From assembly GCA_954871525.1 (NCBI GenBank), contig OX940869.1, positions 14,129,001-14,193,000 of the forward strand: a stretch of 64,000 nucleotides of DNA, in the 5' to 3' direction. Both the position numbers and the translations under genes were made by a program. How positions within the stretch are numbered: position 1 is the first letter of the stretch; each line of letters opens with the position of its first letter. The stretch comes from Parietaria judaica. Its lineage: Eukaryota; Streptophyta; Magnoliopsida; Rosales; Urticaceae. Of the stretch, positions 1 to 10,699 are shown piece after piece. Below the pieces are notes generated by a model. It was not told where the DNA came from. It saw nothing but the letters and a program-made list of their open reading frames with translations, and did no database searches.

Positions 1-365
1 CCACAAAATCTAGCCCAAAATATATTTATACATATATTAATATTAGAAGTTTATAATAATAAAATTATTAAATAAATATAATTAAAACTTTTAAATTACA
101 AAATAGATCATTTTGAACCAGTATAATTACGAGATGCACGTACAGATGTACCTGGCTAACGACGCTTCCGTGACCTTGTGGTATCAATACTGTACCACGT
201 TCGTCCAGCTTCTTCTGATTATTATTTGTTACGGTTTCAGACTATTATATTCGTATTTGCAGTTCGTACTTTATGTTTGTAGTTATGTTCGTACTTCGTA
301 CTTTATGACTTTAGTATGATGCCTATATTATTATTCTATGTTATGATTTATGAATGTGTAATATT
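1..365. other. AT-rich intergenic sequence
   Basis: No coding signal or recognisable repeat boundary. The short open frames here have no family resemblance and an AT-rich, non-coding composition. Confidence 0.6.
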
Positions 366-598
366 TATCAAATAGGTAATTTAGAAACTATATAGAAATA
401 TGATTGAAATACTAATAATATTTTCCGAAATATCCGTCGATATTTCGATCGGCAAGCGATATATCCGTGAAATGATGCGATATTCTCGGCAAGCGATATA
501 TCTTTTTCTTCAGATTTATCCATCGACATGCCCGTCGGCAAGCGATATATCCGTAAAATGGAGAATGCGAAACGATATTGATATCGATATTTAAAACC
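366..598 (-). repeat. Degenerate CGAT/GCCG-rich repeat, copy 1
   Basis: The motif gcaagcgatatatc occurs three times (about 451, 491 and 539), mixed with further CGAT-rich near-palindromes. The reverse complement of 510-598 lines up over about 85 bases with 36268-36355: both have ggtttaaaat-like starts, then tttcgcatt, tttacggatatatcgcttg and gcatgtcgatgg. It is therefore one copy of a dispersed family in this window, in inverted orientation to the 36 kb copy. The left boundary is uncertain. Confidence 0.6.
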
Positions 599-859
599 AC
601 GGAGACACGAACAATCATAGAGTACAACTCTCCTCAAGTCCCACTGACACACAGTTACCATCTTAACCCTCTCCCGATCCCACACGTGCCTCGCACGTGA
701 GGCCCATCTATTCCCTTCTCCGATCCGACGGCCCAGATCTTGCGCAGAGCATCAGAAGTGGGTAGATGAGAGAAAGTGCAGCCTCACGAATCCGAGCCCT
801 AAAACCAGTGTCTCTCTCTTCTTCGCAGATCTCTGGATTCTTCTCTTCTCTGAGCTCAG

Positions 860-1354
860 GTAAATCGTCGCTCTCCATCAAGATCAGCTCTTCTTTCTGC
901 TTCTCTTCTCAATTTCTCCCAGCTTTATCTCTTCTCAATTTATTTTTTGGGCTTAATTCTATGTTTCGGGGATTTCGCGTCCGTTTGGCTCAGATTCGGG
1001 TGGGTTCTTTGGAAAAGTTCGATCTTTGGGGTTTGGTTTCATTTCTGGGTTCTTTACTTCGCGTTGCTAGGGTTTGTTGGATTTGCAGTTGCTTAGCTCG
1101 CTTGCTGTAATGGGGGCTTATATTGAATTAGTGCTTTTTGTTTCTTCAATTGTGCTTTAAAGAACTGGCAAAGCAAGATTTGGTGTTGTTCATTCTGACT
1201 TGGGTTGATTTGAGTAGCGGTTATGGTCGGAATCCGAATATTCCGGGTGTTGGACAGTGATAATTGTATAGAAATCTTGTGCCTTTCTTGTCTTTTCTTG
1301 GCTAATGACCGATGCAATTTGTAACTTATTGGTGACTTGATCTCTCTATGGCAG
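860..1354 (+). other. Intron in the 5' leader of the CCCH gene
   Basis: A CT-rich leader (about 760-859) ends in ctcag|gtaaat. The acceptor ctatggcag|attt lies at 1354, 105 bases before the ATG at 1459. This is a plausible leader intron by GT-AG sites and by T-rich content. Transcript support is not available here. Confidence 0.55.
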
Positions 1355-1458
1355 ATTTCCGTTGTATAAAGTTGGGGTCTCGCATTTCCTCTATTGCGAA
1401 GGTCGGTTCGTGCCGGTTTGAGCAAGTCAATTGTTAAGTTTATAGATCACTGATTGCC

Positions 1459-3687
1459 ATGGTAGCGGGTGCTCAGTCGCAGCCACAAACGCAACAGCAA
1501 CAGCCATTGTCTGCTGAAGAGGAGGCCCTGAAAAGAAATACCGATTGCGTCTACTTTCTTGCTTCACCGCTCACGTGCAAAAAGGTACCTCTTACATTAG
1601 ATTTGCATCTTGTTCTTTCTTCTACTTTCCTTCTTGACGACTAATTCATGGTTCCTTTTTTTGTTCTTTGCTTCAGGGGAGCGAATGCGAATATCGCCAT
1701 AGCGAATATGCCCGGGTTAATCCCCGGGATTGCTGGTATTGGCTGAACGGTAATTGTTTGAATCCAAAATGCTCCTTTCGGCACCCTGTAAGTTTGCGTT
1801 CCTTAGCTGCTTATGTCAATTGATTTTCATGTTTTGGAAATCATTTTTTACCCTTAGTATGAACACGGTTTATCTGGAGGCTAATGTGGACACTGCTTTC
1901 TTTTTCAGCCTCTTGATGGGCTGTTAGGTCCTCCCCAAGCAGGAGGACCGCCTTCTTCTGTGCAGGCTCCAGTGTTACCTGTAACACCCGCTACTCAGAA
2001 CCCCAAACAGTCGGTCCTTTGCATATATTTCCAAAAGGGGTATTGCTTAAAAGGTGATAAATGTGCGTTCTCACATGGACCGACCCCTGCGACCAGTGCT
2101 AAAGTCATGCAGGCCGCACCAGCAGTTCAGGTTGATGAGCTATCAAACACGAAGAATGTTTTTGACACCGTTCGGAAATGCAATCAAGAGCAGAAGATTA
2201 CGCAGATAAATACGGTAAAGTCATTTGGAGGACATCCACTTGCTAATCCTGTCAAAAAGGTTGAAGCCGCACCACCCAGGAACGGAGTTAGTAATGAGAG
2301 GAATGTACCCGCAATCAAGTCATATGACGATCAAGTGACTCGAGTCAAGGAAGTGAATGCGCCTGTTATGAACGGAATCTCAATGACTCGTCCCAACCGT
2401 TCCCATCTTAACGTATTGGACGATCACAGTTTTCAAAACGGTAAGGACACGGACGAGTTCCTGAGAGAGTCCTCTCCTGGTTTTGATGTTCTCGTGGAGG
2501 ATGACGTTGGAGATCAGGATTACTTCAACGGTGAGGATCAATATGGTAGATCGAGAGGCCACGACAGTAGGAACTTGAACTCTGTAGATGATTACGACAT
2601 GAACCCGTCTGCTGATTATAATTCAGCAGCTGAAACTGACCGGGAAAGGTTCCGTGATCAGCGTGGCTACCAGTCTTTTGATCATCACATGCAAGGCCAG
2701 TATGGTTGGGAGAAGCAGCACCGAGCCTCGACGGAGAGAACGGCAGCCGGGCCAACTCAGTTCTACAGAAGGGACCACCGTAAGTCAAATAGTCCAGATG
2801 ATGTCAGTGGGTTGGATCTAAGGCACCGGTTATCCAAACAGAGGAAGGGTGACAGTAACGGGCCGCGATCTGTAATCAGCCGTGACTTTGATGACGATGA
2901 TCGAAGTTACCGAAGCTCTTCTCGGCGAGATCATCATAAAAAACCGGAACATGAGAATCCCCTCAGCAACCGCCTTCGAGGTCGGATAAATTTTCCGGTC
3001 GGGTCTTTGGCTGACGACCGTGATTCTCGTCACGAACGGGAACGTAGCCGGGGCAGATTGTCACCGAACAGGCCACAAGCCTCCACCAACCAAGGGAGGC
3101 TCAGAGACAGGCTAAAAGGAAGAGCACATGATGTGGGAGGTCCCGATTTTAGCCTGCCAAGAAGTTCGTTGAAAGTTAAAGGGGAACGAGATTTTGAATC
3201 TAAGGAGCAATCGCATCTCGGAAAGCGAAAAAGTATGGGGGTTGATGGGTCTCAACAATCCGAAGGAGATGTATCGTTTGATGGCCCAATGCCTCTGAGT
3301 GAGATTCTCAAGAGAAAGCGAGAAGCCAAAGCAGCAGCGTCAGTGGGAGGAAAAATGCAAGAAGGTAAGGAGGAAGGAGAACACAGCCCCGTGCTTAGCA
3401 ACAACGATGAACCCAAGTCCTTCAGTGCAGATGAGAAGATCGAAGATCCTCTCAAGCTCTCTTCTGTGGCGCCAAATCCCTCTGAGCTCGGGGCCGAAGA
3501 CGGAGCAATCTATGACGAAACGATTGACGATCATGAGATCGAAGGTGAAGACCAGGGCGAAGGAGAGTACGAGTACGAGCAAGAAGAGGAGGATGGCGAA
3601 TACGAGAACACTGCTGAAGGCGAAGACGAATACTTGGAGGATGAAGATGACGACTTTGCGAAGAAGATTGGCGTTGTCTTGTCGTAA
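1459..3687 (+). CDS. C3H17: CCCH-type zinc finger protein (C3H17-like)
   Basis: Three exons, 1459-1584, 1677-1787 and 1909-3687, all joined in phase 0 by GT-AG introns, give 671 residues. Three CCCH fingers are visible: C30-x9-C-x5-C-x3-H spanning exons 1 and 2, C-x7-C-x4-C-x3-H in exon 2 (about residues 62-78), and C117-x7-C-x5-C-x3-H in exon 3. The N-terminal block LKRNTDCVYFLASPLTCKK and the following HSEYARVNPRDC are the signature of the plant C3H17-type proteins (Arabidopsis relative At2g02160, of similar length). The middle is long, Arg/Ser/Asp-rich and probably disordered. The C terminus is a Glu/Asp/Tyr-rich acidic tail (about 620-660) ending KKIGVVLS. The family is nuclear; RNA binding through the fingers is expected, and transcriptional activation has been reported for the Arabidopsis protein. 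The start is the first ATG after the leader intron and precedes finger 1. The gene looks intact. The family assignment is firm; the exact orthologue name is from memory. Confidence 0.9.
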
Positions 3688-5230
3688 TTTCCAAGACTAT
3701 TTATCTCTTATCTCTATGATCCGTTTTTCGGTTGGTTTGGCACGCTTTAAATCACGGCGTAGTTGCTTGGAATCATTATCTCTTTAGGAGTAGAGGTGTT
3801 TTTAGTTTCCGGGTTTGTGGTAATTTGAAAAGAAAGTCAAAATTGCATTTGGAGAGTACTTATTGAATGGTGGAGGAATTTTTGGTGTGACCTCTTGTAA
3901 AAGTAGCTCTTTGTTTGTAATTCTAGCAAAAAAAAAAAAAAAAAGCTAATAAGAAGATAGCTATTTACTCTCTTCTCCATTTCACTCCTAAATTAGGGTT
4001 TATTCACATGATTCTTGTATTTGATGTTATCTGGTCTTCAATGCTGATGGAAACATATAACTGCTAATATTTACTTGTTTAATATATTAAATTGAATGAC
4101 CATTTCTGTATGCCTGTATCAATTTACCAACCTCTTAATTAACCTAAAATAAGTACGATACTAATGTATTAAAAGTGTATTATAGAAATATATTAGAATA
4201 TTCATAATCTCATACCTAAATGCCTAAACCATTGATTTCGCCCGGTCCCGTTGTCTCTGCTGTCCACTTACCATTACCGGTTCCTCATTGACTCGTCAGT
4301 TTTGGATCTAACCATCTCTTATACCCCTTCGGGTTATTGGCTGCGTTTGGCTGAGATTAAAAAATCATATTTTTGTTTTTAGAATAAACTAAACTGCTTA
4401 TCTGGTGTTTGACAAAACTGTTTTTACAAAAAACTTAAAAACGATTTTAAATTTTGTACAAGAGCTGGAAAAGGTAGGATTCTTTAACTTTTGGTTTATT
4501 CTAAAAACAAAAATATAACTTTCTGTCTTTTTACTATAATATCTATTTTACTATCTATTTTACCTAACGCTAAATCAGTTTTATTGAACAGTTTAATAGA
4601 CACCTGTAAGGTTTGTTTATTCTTTTTTTTTTTTTAAGATTTTCTCAAAAACAGAATCTAAAAATACTTTCTTTTAAAAACAAAGCTGTGTTTGACATAT
4701 GTCATTATTTTATATTAATTATATTTTTTATGACGTGCTCCATATGGTATTTGATAATCCATATTATGTTTTTTTTTTATATATAATTTGCTTGACTGTA
4801 ATCAAATAGTGCTGGTAATAATTCCCATGATTGTAATCAACCGGCGTTCGTAATTAATTCGGAAACGTGAAATTGATAAGTGATACTATTTTAACTTTTA
4901 ACAGTATGTTTTAAGTTGAAGGTATATTATATGAACTAAAAGGTAAATAAAATTAAAATTCTAGAACTATGATTAAAGAGCAATTTTAAGTTATTAAGAA
5001 TTAAAATGACTAAAGAATATACATAAAAAAGAGAGAGCGAGAGAGTACAATTTGATGTTTATTGCTCTGAAATTTAAAAGCTTCCATACAATTGTGTCTG
5101 AAATTGGCCCTTTCCTGCCAATTAAGTCTCTTAGATATCACAGTGACGTCATTCATCGAGCTTATATCAGATTGATAAGGAGAATATGAAACCTAAGTAT
5201 GAAACTAAAGGCAGAAAAACAGCTTCAAAC
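3688..5230. other. 3' UTR and AT-rich intergenic stretch
   Basis: The first 200-250 bases are probably the 3' UTR of the CCCH gene, with an A-run at about 3928-3944. The remainder is AT-rich. A foldback segment lies at 4365-4516 (listed separately), and a short GA-rich simple repeat lies near 5030-5046. The CMC1 stop codon is at 5231-5233, so its 3' UTR runs leftward into this stretch. No other gene is seen. Confidence 0.55.
4365..4516. repeat. Foldback (MITE-like) segment
   Basis: atatttttgtttttagaat at about 4368 is mirrored by attctaaaaacaaaaatat at about 4498, an inverted repeat of about 20 bases around a 110-base centre. gcgtttggct upstream (about 4344) and gctgtgtttgac at about 4685 might be outer ends. 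No target duplication was confirmed. Confidence 0.4.
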
Positions 5231-8164
5231 TCATGAGGAGCTTTTGGCTTCTTCTTGAAGCGTGTATTTTCTCTTCATTTCCTCTAAAACTTCATCATTG
5301 GTACTGCAAAATAGGCAACAATTTGTCACTCACTATCAAGCCTATGCGTGCGTTATAAATCGAACATAAAATAGCAACGAACGTGAATATGATTCGATAT
5401 AGGGATTTTGCGCGGAAACCCGATTTGGAAGAAAACCACTTTCACAGGAGAAGAGAGAGAGAGAGAGCGCGAAGATAATGACAGCTAAGTTTCATTAGCT
5501 TAAGCTCTCTTAAATAGAGCAAATGATTACAACCTAACGGGCCGGACCGGGCCCGAATTAGAACCTCTAAACATAATTAACCTTAACTAAATAAAATTAA
5601 ATGACATAATTAAATAGTTAGATGACATAGTCAAAACGACAACTCAACTAAATACCAACTGTTAAGGTCGGATTTGGTCAAATCCATCATCAACTCTACA
5701 CTTGTCGTTTAATCATTAAAACGATAGGAATAGAGGCAAGATACAAGAGGGCTTTCAGCCCACGATGGAAAAACACCAAAAGCCCAGTTCGCAGAAAAGC
5801 CCAAAGAGAAAAGCCTCTATTAACCCTAAGCCTATAAATACAAAAGAAAACCTCATTGAGGGAGGGGGTTCAGCCGTGAGAGAAGAGAAAAGAGAAAAGA
5901 AAGAAGAGAGAAATGAGAAGAGAACACGCCAAACCCATTGAACTACGTGATGACCTGATCCCGGTTCGACGGGTACGTAGGCAGCCTCGCCGAAGGCGGC
6001 GGGGTGCGGCATCAAATCATGCTTTCCATTATTACTCCTTCGTGTGTCCGAGCTATTAAACGGGAAAAACCGAGTCCTTTCGGGATAAATAAATTGGGGA
6101 TAATCGTTATTCATATTTTGTTGTGTTTGTTTGATTATCCTCGTGACTGGTAAGGCGGTGAAAATCGTCCTCTACAGTTTGGCGCCCACCGAGGGGCTTA
6201 GTTTTTCTCTAACTCACAGCCAGGAACTCGAAGAGATGACGACCAACGACGACAACGACAACACCGAGCGCTCATCTCGCAGCTTGCGACAACCCACGAG
6301 CCGACGACGAGGAAGGCCGACGACGTCTTAGCCGAGTGCGAGAGCAGCTGCTTCCCCAGTGGCAGGTCAGCAGCTTGCGACAACCCACGAGCCGACGACA
6401 AGGAAGGCCGGCGACGCCTTCGCCGAGTGCGAGGACAGCTGCTTCCCCAGTGGCAGCTCAGCAGCTTGCGACAACCCAGGAGCCGACGACGAGGAAGGCC
6501 GACGACGTCTTCGACGAATGCGAGGGCACCTGCTTCCCCAGTGGCAGGACAACAGCTTGCGACAACACAGGAGCCGACGACGAGGAAGGCCGACGACGTC
6601 ATCGCCGAGTGCGAGGGCAGCTGCTTCCCCAGCGGCAGGTCAGCAGCTTGCGACAACCCAGCAGCCGACGATAAGGAAGGCCGACGACGTCCTCGCTAAA
6701 GAGGACACGTGGTCCCCCAGTGGCAGGTCAGCAGCTTGCGACAACCCAGGAGCCGACGACGAGGAAGGCCGACGACGTCTTCGCTGACTGCGAGGACAGT
6801 CGCAGTCATCCAGGACACGTGCTCCCCCAGCGGCAGGTCACGTGCTTACCCAGTGGCGCGAGAGGGTACGCCCTGACGACGAGCTACGATCCAATGACGC
6901 CGACGACGCGCTCGCCAAGGACACCTGCTTCCCCTTGGCAGGAGAGCAGCTTGCGCTGTGAGCTATGAGCTAAGATTCGACAACCCAGGCTTCCCGACGG
7001 GGACGGTAAGCGAAGAGGTGCTCGCCGCCTACTACGGGAGCTGCTTGCGCCCACAACGATGAGGTTCTCGCCGCCTACTACGAGAGCTACTTCCGTCCAA
7101 GGCGATGAGCTACTCGCTAGGCAAGCGGAGAGCAGCTTCTACACAAGAGGACACCGGCTTCCCGCTGGCCACTGACGCGAACTCAGCACTACATGGAACT
7201 TACCACTGGTTCGATTCTGACTTGCTCACATTTCAGGTACGAGGATACAGGGACATGCGCAGGAGGCTCGAGGAGACGAGGAAAACTTGACGATGCGACG
7301 AAAGCATTGTAAGGCAAGAAAGGGCTTCACAGGACCGAGAAGCTAAAAGACGACCAATGAAACCCAAATGCGAGGAGATGGTCAATGCATCCTATCAAAC
7401 GACGACCAATAACGACATGCACATGCGTTTTTCGGTCCTTACCAGGTAACTTCCATCAACAAGAAAGGTGTTAGTTTTACGGCGAAAGTGCCAAGAAATG
7501 AAAAAAGGGCCTCGACGAAAGTTTCGACGGCACCAAGAAATGAAAAAAGGGCCTCGACGAAAGTTTCGACGGCACCAAGAAATGAAAAAAGGGCCTCGAC
7601 GAAAGTTTCGACGGCACCAAGACATGAAAAAAGGGCCTCGACGAAAGTTTCGACGGCACCAAGAAATGAAAAAAGGGCCTCGACGAAAGTTTCGACGGCA
7701 CCAAGACATGAAAAAAGGGCCTCGACGAAAGTTTCGACGGCACCAAGAAATGAAAAAAGGGCCTCGACGAAAGTTTCGACGGCACCAAGAAATGAAAAAA
7801 GGGCCTCGACGAAAGTTTCGACGGCACCAAGAAATGAAAAAAGGGCCTCGACGAAAGTTTCGACGGCACCAAGACATGAAAAAAGGGCCTCGACGAAAGT
7901 TTCGACGGCACCAAGAAATCAAAAAAGGGCCTCGACGAAAGTTTCGACGGCACCAAGACATGAAAAAAGGGCCTCGACGAAAGTTTCGACGGCACCAAGA
8001 AATGAAAAAAGGGCCTCGACGAAAGTTTCGACGGCACCAAGAAATGAAAAAAGGGCCTCGACGAAAGTTTCGACGGCACCAAGAAATGAAAAAAGGGCCT
8101 CGACAAAAGTTTCGACGGCACCAAGAAATGAAGAAAGGGCCTCGACGAAAGTTTCGACGGCACC

Positions 8165-8195
<31 letters not shown>

Positions 8196-10699
8196 CTCGA
8201 TGCACTACCGAGTACGCCACCGTGGCGGGTACGAGATTATCATCGGACTCGTCACCGTGCACGACTCGATGAGGAAGGAAAAAAAAAGGGCCTCGACGAA
8301 AGTTTCGACGGCACCAAGACATGAAAAAAAGGGCCTCGACGAAAGTTTCGACGGCACCAAGAAATGAAAAAAGGGCCTCGACGAAAGTTTCGACGGCACC
8401 AAGAAATGAAGAAAGGGCCTCGACGAAAGTTTCGACGGCACCAAGAAATGAAAAAAAAAAAAAAAAGGCCTCGACGAAAGTATCGACGACACCATAAAAA
8501 AAAAAAATATAAAAAAAAAATGTATAGCGATGAGATCAAGTTTTGTTTCTTTTTGCTCTTTACATATGTACATATTTCATATCTACTTACGATCAAGACA
8601 AAAGAATTCTCAGCTGAAAATGCAGGACAAAGAGAAAGAATTAGGTAAAAGCAAGGAAAGGATCACTGCGCTCATGACGTCGGTGTCGTCTTCGACAAAG
8701 GAGATTTTCTCGCTAATGAGTATCGTCGATGCAACGAGCTCGTCATCGCAGAGAAGCTGGCCGACGAGACGAGCTCGCACTGAGAGGAGGACGCTTCCAC
8801 CGATGACGCAAGGATCGAAGAGTCGAATACCGCATTGATAAGCGCTACAGTCCTCAACCGAGAAGCCATCCTCCATATAAAGTCAAGTTCACACTATGGA
8901 GCATCCACATGGCTTCCTTAAAACCATCATCTCCATCGAAGTCGACAAGTTCATCGAAACAACGCTCGACAGGCTCATCGGATATCACGAGGGCCGAGTT
9001 CATAGCGAGGATCTTCGGAGAAGATGGTGTCGGTCCAAGTGGTACTTCCGTCTCCTTCGGTCAAGGCCTCCGTCGAGGCCTACCCCGTTGAGTTCGTGAG
9101 AAGTCAAATAACGGCGAGACCATCGGCTACCCGAGGGAGTTGCCAACCCTCTCATTGACGATATCATAAAGTCAAAGCACCTACCCGACGACTCCTGGCT
9201 ACGTTATCGCTTACTGCGGGTATTATTATCAGAGAGCACCGCCGGGCGACAGCTTGGTCTATGATTCCTATCATTAGGAGCGATGATTCAGATCGGAAGC
9301 AATATAGTTTTTCTCTACATTTTACCAAGTGCTCACACTTGATAAAATGGGGGACTAACTGTTAAGGTCGGATTTGGTCAAATCCATCATCAACTCTACA
9401 CTTGTCGTTTAATCATTAAAACGATAGGAATAGAGGCAAGATACAAGAGGGCTTTCAGCCCACGATGGAAAAACACCAAAAGCCCAGTTCGCAGAAAAGC
9501 CCAAAGAGAAAAGCCTCTATTAACCCTAAGCCTATAAATACAAAAGAAAACCTCATTGAGGGAGGGGGTTCAGCCGTGAGAGAAGAGAAAAGAGAAAAGA
9601 AAGAAGAGAGAAATGAGAAGAGAACACGCCAAACCCATTGAACTACGTGATGACCTGATCCCGGTTCGACGGGTACGTAGGCAGCCTCGCCGAAGGCGGC
9701 GGGGTGCGGCATCAAATCATGCTTTCCATTATTACTTCTTCGTGTGTCCGAGCTATTAAACGGGAAAAACCGAGTCCTTTCGGGATAAATAAATTGGGGA
9801 TAATCGTTATTCATATTTTGTTGTGTTTGTTTGATTATCCTCGTGACTGGTAAGGCGGTGCAAATCGTCCTCTACACCAACGAAATTAAAATAACAACTC
9901 TCATTAAATAAACGACGTAATCCTAGACTCTCGGTTTGTATCAGATAACTCCCTAAACTTTTTTAAAAATCTTTTACATTCTTCGGCAATACCCAAAACC
10001 CAAAAGATCAAGCCAAAATCTTTCCCCACTAGATAACTAAACAGGGACTCACTACTGGATAATCTGATTATAACCACTATTGAAACAATCTCTTTACACT
10101 AAACCAACAGAAATTCTCACGAGACGACCCTCGCTGTTCTTGTTACGAGTTTGGGACTCGAATCCGTTTTCTCAGCCTAGCCCGGTTCCAAAGCGACGCA
10201 GTACGATATAGGTTATTGGATACTCCGGGGCTCTCCAATGCACGCGGAGGGGTCGGACCGATAGCATTTTACATCATGTTTGTTTAATGTCCAATTAACC
10301 TATTTCCAATCATAGTGAAGTCTTCTCCCCTACCCATTTCCGCGCAAAATCGTATCGAAATATCGACAATTTCAACAACCCGAAACCCTAAACTCAAGGG
10401 AGAAGAGCCAGAGAGCGACTTACAAGACGTGAAGGCAAAGGTTGAGCTCTTTGGCCTGTTTGCGGCACTTCCAAACCACCGAGATCGTCCTTCCCATGGC
10501 GCACTCGGCGTACTTCTGGGCGTGACCATCGCACTGCTTCAACGCTCTCTGCTTCATTTTGCTACGCAGAGCTGAAACGCACACAAGACAACGAGATCGG
10601 AAACGCATCGCACAAGAAACCCACGAGCTGAATTGTTCTCTTACCTTCTTCGACTTTCTTCTTGACATGGTTTTCTCGAGCTTCTTCTAGCAACCCCAT
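5231..10699 (-). CDS. CMC1: CMC1-like twin CX9C mitochondrial protein, intron 2 enlarged by a retroelement
   Basis: Three exons on the minus strand: 10699-10645, 10571-10424 and 5303-5231, giving 276 bases and 91 residues. Exon 1 starts MGLLEEARENHVKKKVEE. Exon 2 holds the two CX9C helices, C-DGHAQKYAE-C and C-RKQAKELNL-C, separated by AMGRTISVVWK. Exon 3 supplies TNDEVLEEMKRKY and ends EEAKSSS. Splice sites are good: donors gtaaga and gtaagt, acceptors tttcag and ttgcag, with intron phases 1 and 2. An in-frame TGA about 75 bases upstream, with no intervening ATG, fixes the start. The CMC1/CHCH family works in the mitochondrial intermembrane space in copper handling and cytochrome c oxidase assembly. 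The cysteines form two disulfides after import by the Mia40 route (family knowledge). Intron 2 (10423-5304, 5120 bases) contains the LTR element at 5660-9876 in antisense orientation. The reading frame is intact; the effect on splicing is unknown. Confidence 0.85.
5660..6176 (+). repeat. 5' LTR of the intronic element
   Basis: 517 bases, TGTTAAGG...CTCTACA. A TATA-like tataaata at about 5834 lies in the expected promoter zone. The frame open on the minus strand (5755-6114) repeats identically in the other LTR and is not a gene. Confidence 0.92.
6177..6197 (+). other. Primer-binding-like site
   Basis: gtttggcgcccaccgaggg directly follows the LTR. TGGCGCC-type sites are common in Tat/RIRE2-type plant gypsy elements. 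I cannot name the tRNA with certainty. Confidence 0.6.
6220..6860 (+). repeat. 91-base tandem array
   Basis: The anchor ggaaggcc recurs at 6311, 6402, 6493, 6584, 6675 and 6763, i.e. steps of 91, 91, 91, 91 and 88. The units carry cagctgcttccccag and cagcttgcgacaaccca. Because 91 is not a multiple of three, the frame shifts every unit, so this is not coding repetition. Frames of 110-150 codons open here by GC composition only. Confidence 0.85.
7484..8475 (+). repeat. 42-base tandem array
   Basis: About 16 head-to-tail units (7484-8164), a break, then about four more (8285-8475). The unit is gggcctcgacgaaagtttc, then gacggcaccaagaaatgaaaaaa. The core cgaaagtttcg is a short palindrome. Units differ by single bases (aagaaatg or aagacatg). 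At 8165-8284 an A-run and a partly unrelated segment interrupt the array. Several frames on both strands stay open through it because 42 is a multiple of three. Confidence 0.93.
8476..9340 (+). other. Unassigned interior of the intronic retroelement
   Basis: A unique-looking segment between the 42-base array and the polypurine tract. Short open frames (for example 8530-8838) contain Ser-rich and Lys/Glu-rich stretches without a recognisable domain. The last 40 bases before the LTR resemble the 3' untranslated end of the Tat element at 58.03-58.07 kb. Confidence 0.5.
9341..9359 (+). other. Polypurine tract
   Basis: gataaaatgggggactaac lies immediately before the 3' LTR. The same motif with one substitution (in reverse) abuts the LTR at 58027. 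Confidence 0.8.
9360..9876 (+). repeat. 3' LTR of the intronic element
   Basis: Matches 5660-6176 except for a C/T difference (6037 versus 9737) and an A/C difference near 6161/9861. Followed by the target duplication CCAAC. It reads toward CMC1 exons 2 and 1 on the opposite strand. Confidence 0.92.

Larger units (their letters stand above)
5660..9876 (+). mobile_element. Non-autonomous LTR retroelement in CMC1 intron 2
   Basis: Two 517-base LTRs (5660-6176 and 9360-9876) start TGTTAAGG and end CTCTACA, flanked by the 5-base duplication CCAAC (5655-5659 and 9877-9881). A primer-binding-like site follows the left LTR, and a polypurine tract precedes the right one. The 3183-base interior has no gag, protease, RT or integrase motif in any frame. 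It is GC-rich and dominated by a 91-base array and a 42-base array. The LTR start and polypurine tract match those of the Tat-lineage gypsy element at 57.4-64 kb, so it is probably mobilised in trans by such elements. I found only two substitutions between the LTRs, so the insertion is recent. Confidence 0.92.

Noticed and set aside
5755..6114. 119-codon frame on the minus strand, repeated identically at 9455-9814
   Set aside because: It lies wholly inside the LTRs and is duplicated because the LTRs are; no family resemblance.
6198..6787. Overlapping 110-150 codon frames on both strands
   Set aside because: GC-rich 91-base array that changes frame each unit; the openness comes from composition.
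7468..8367. 299-codon open frame of KKGPRRKFRRHQEM repeats, with similar long frames on both strands
   Set aside because: It is produced by the 42-base tandem array, whose length is a multiple of three. Several frames are open at once and there is no start context or domain.
7484..8475. CRISPR-like appearance of a regular repeat array
   Set aside because: Units are contiguous with no unique spacers, and the sequence is a plant nuclear genome.
10284..10668. CMC1 ending at the in-frame TAA just after exon 2 (82-residue form)
   Set aside because: That reading starts at the wrong ATG and runs through both introns. The spliced three-exon form restores the conserved N terminus and the conserved TNDEVLEEM tail.
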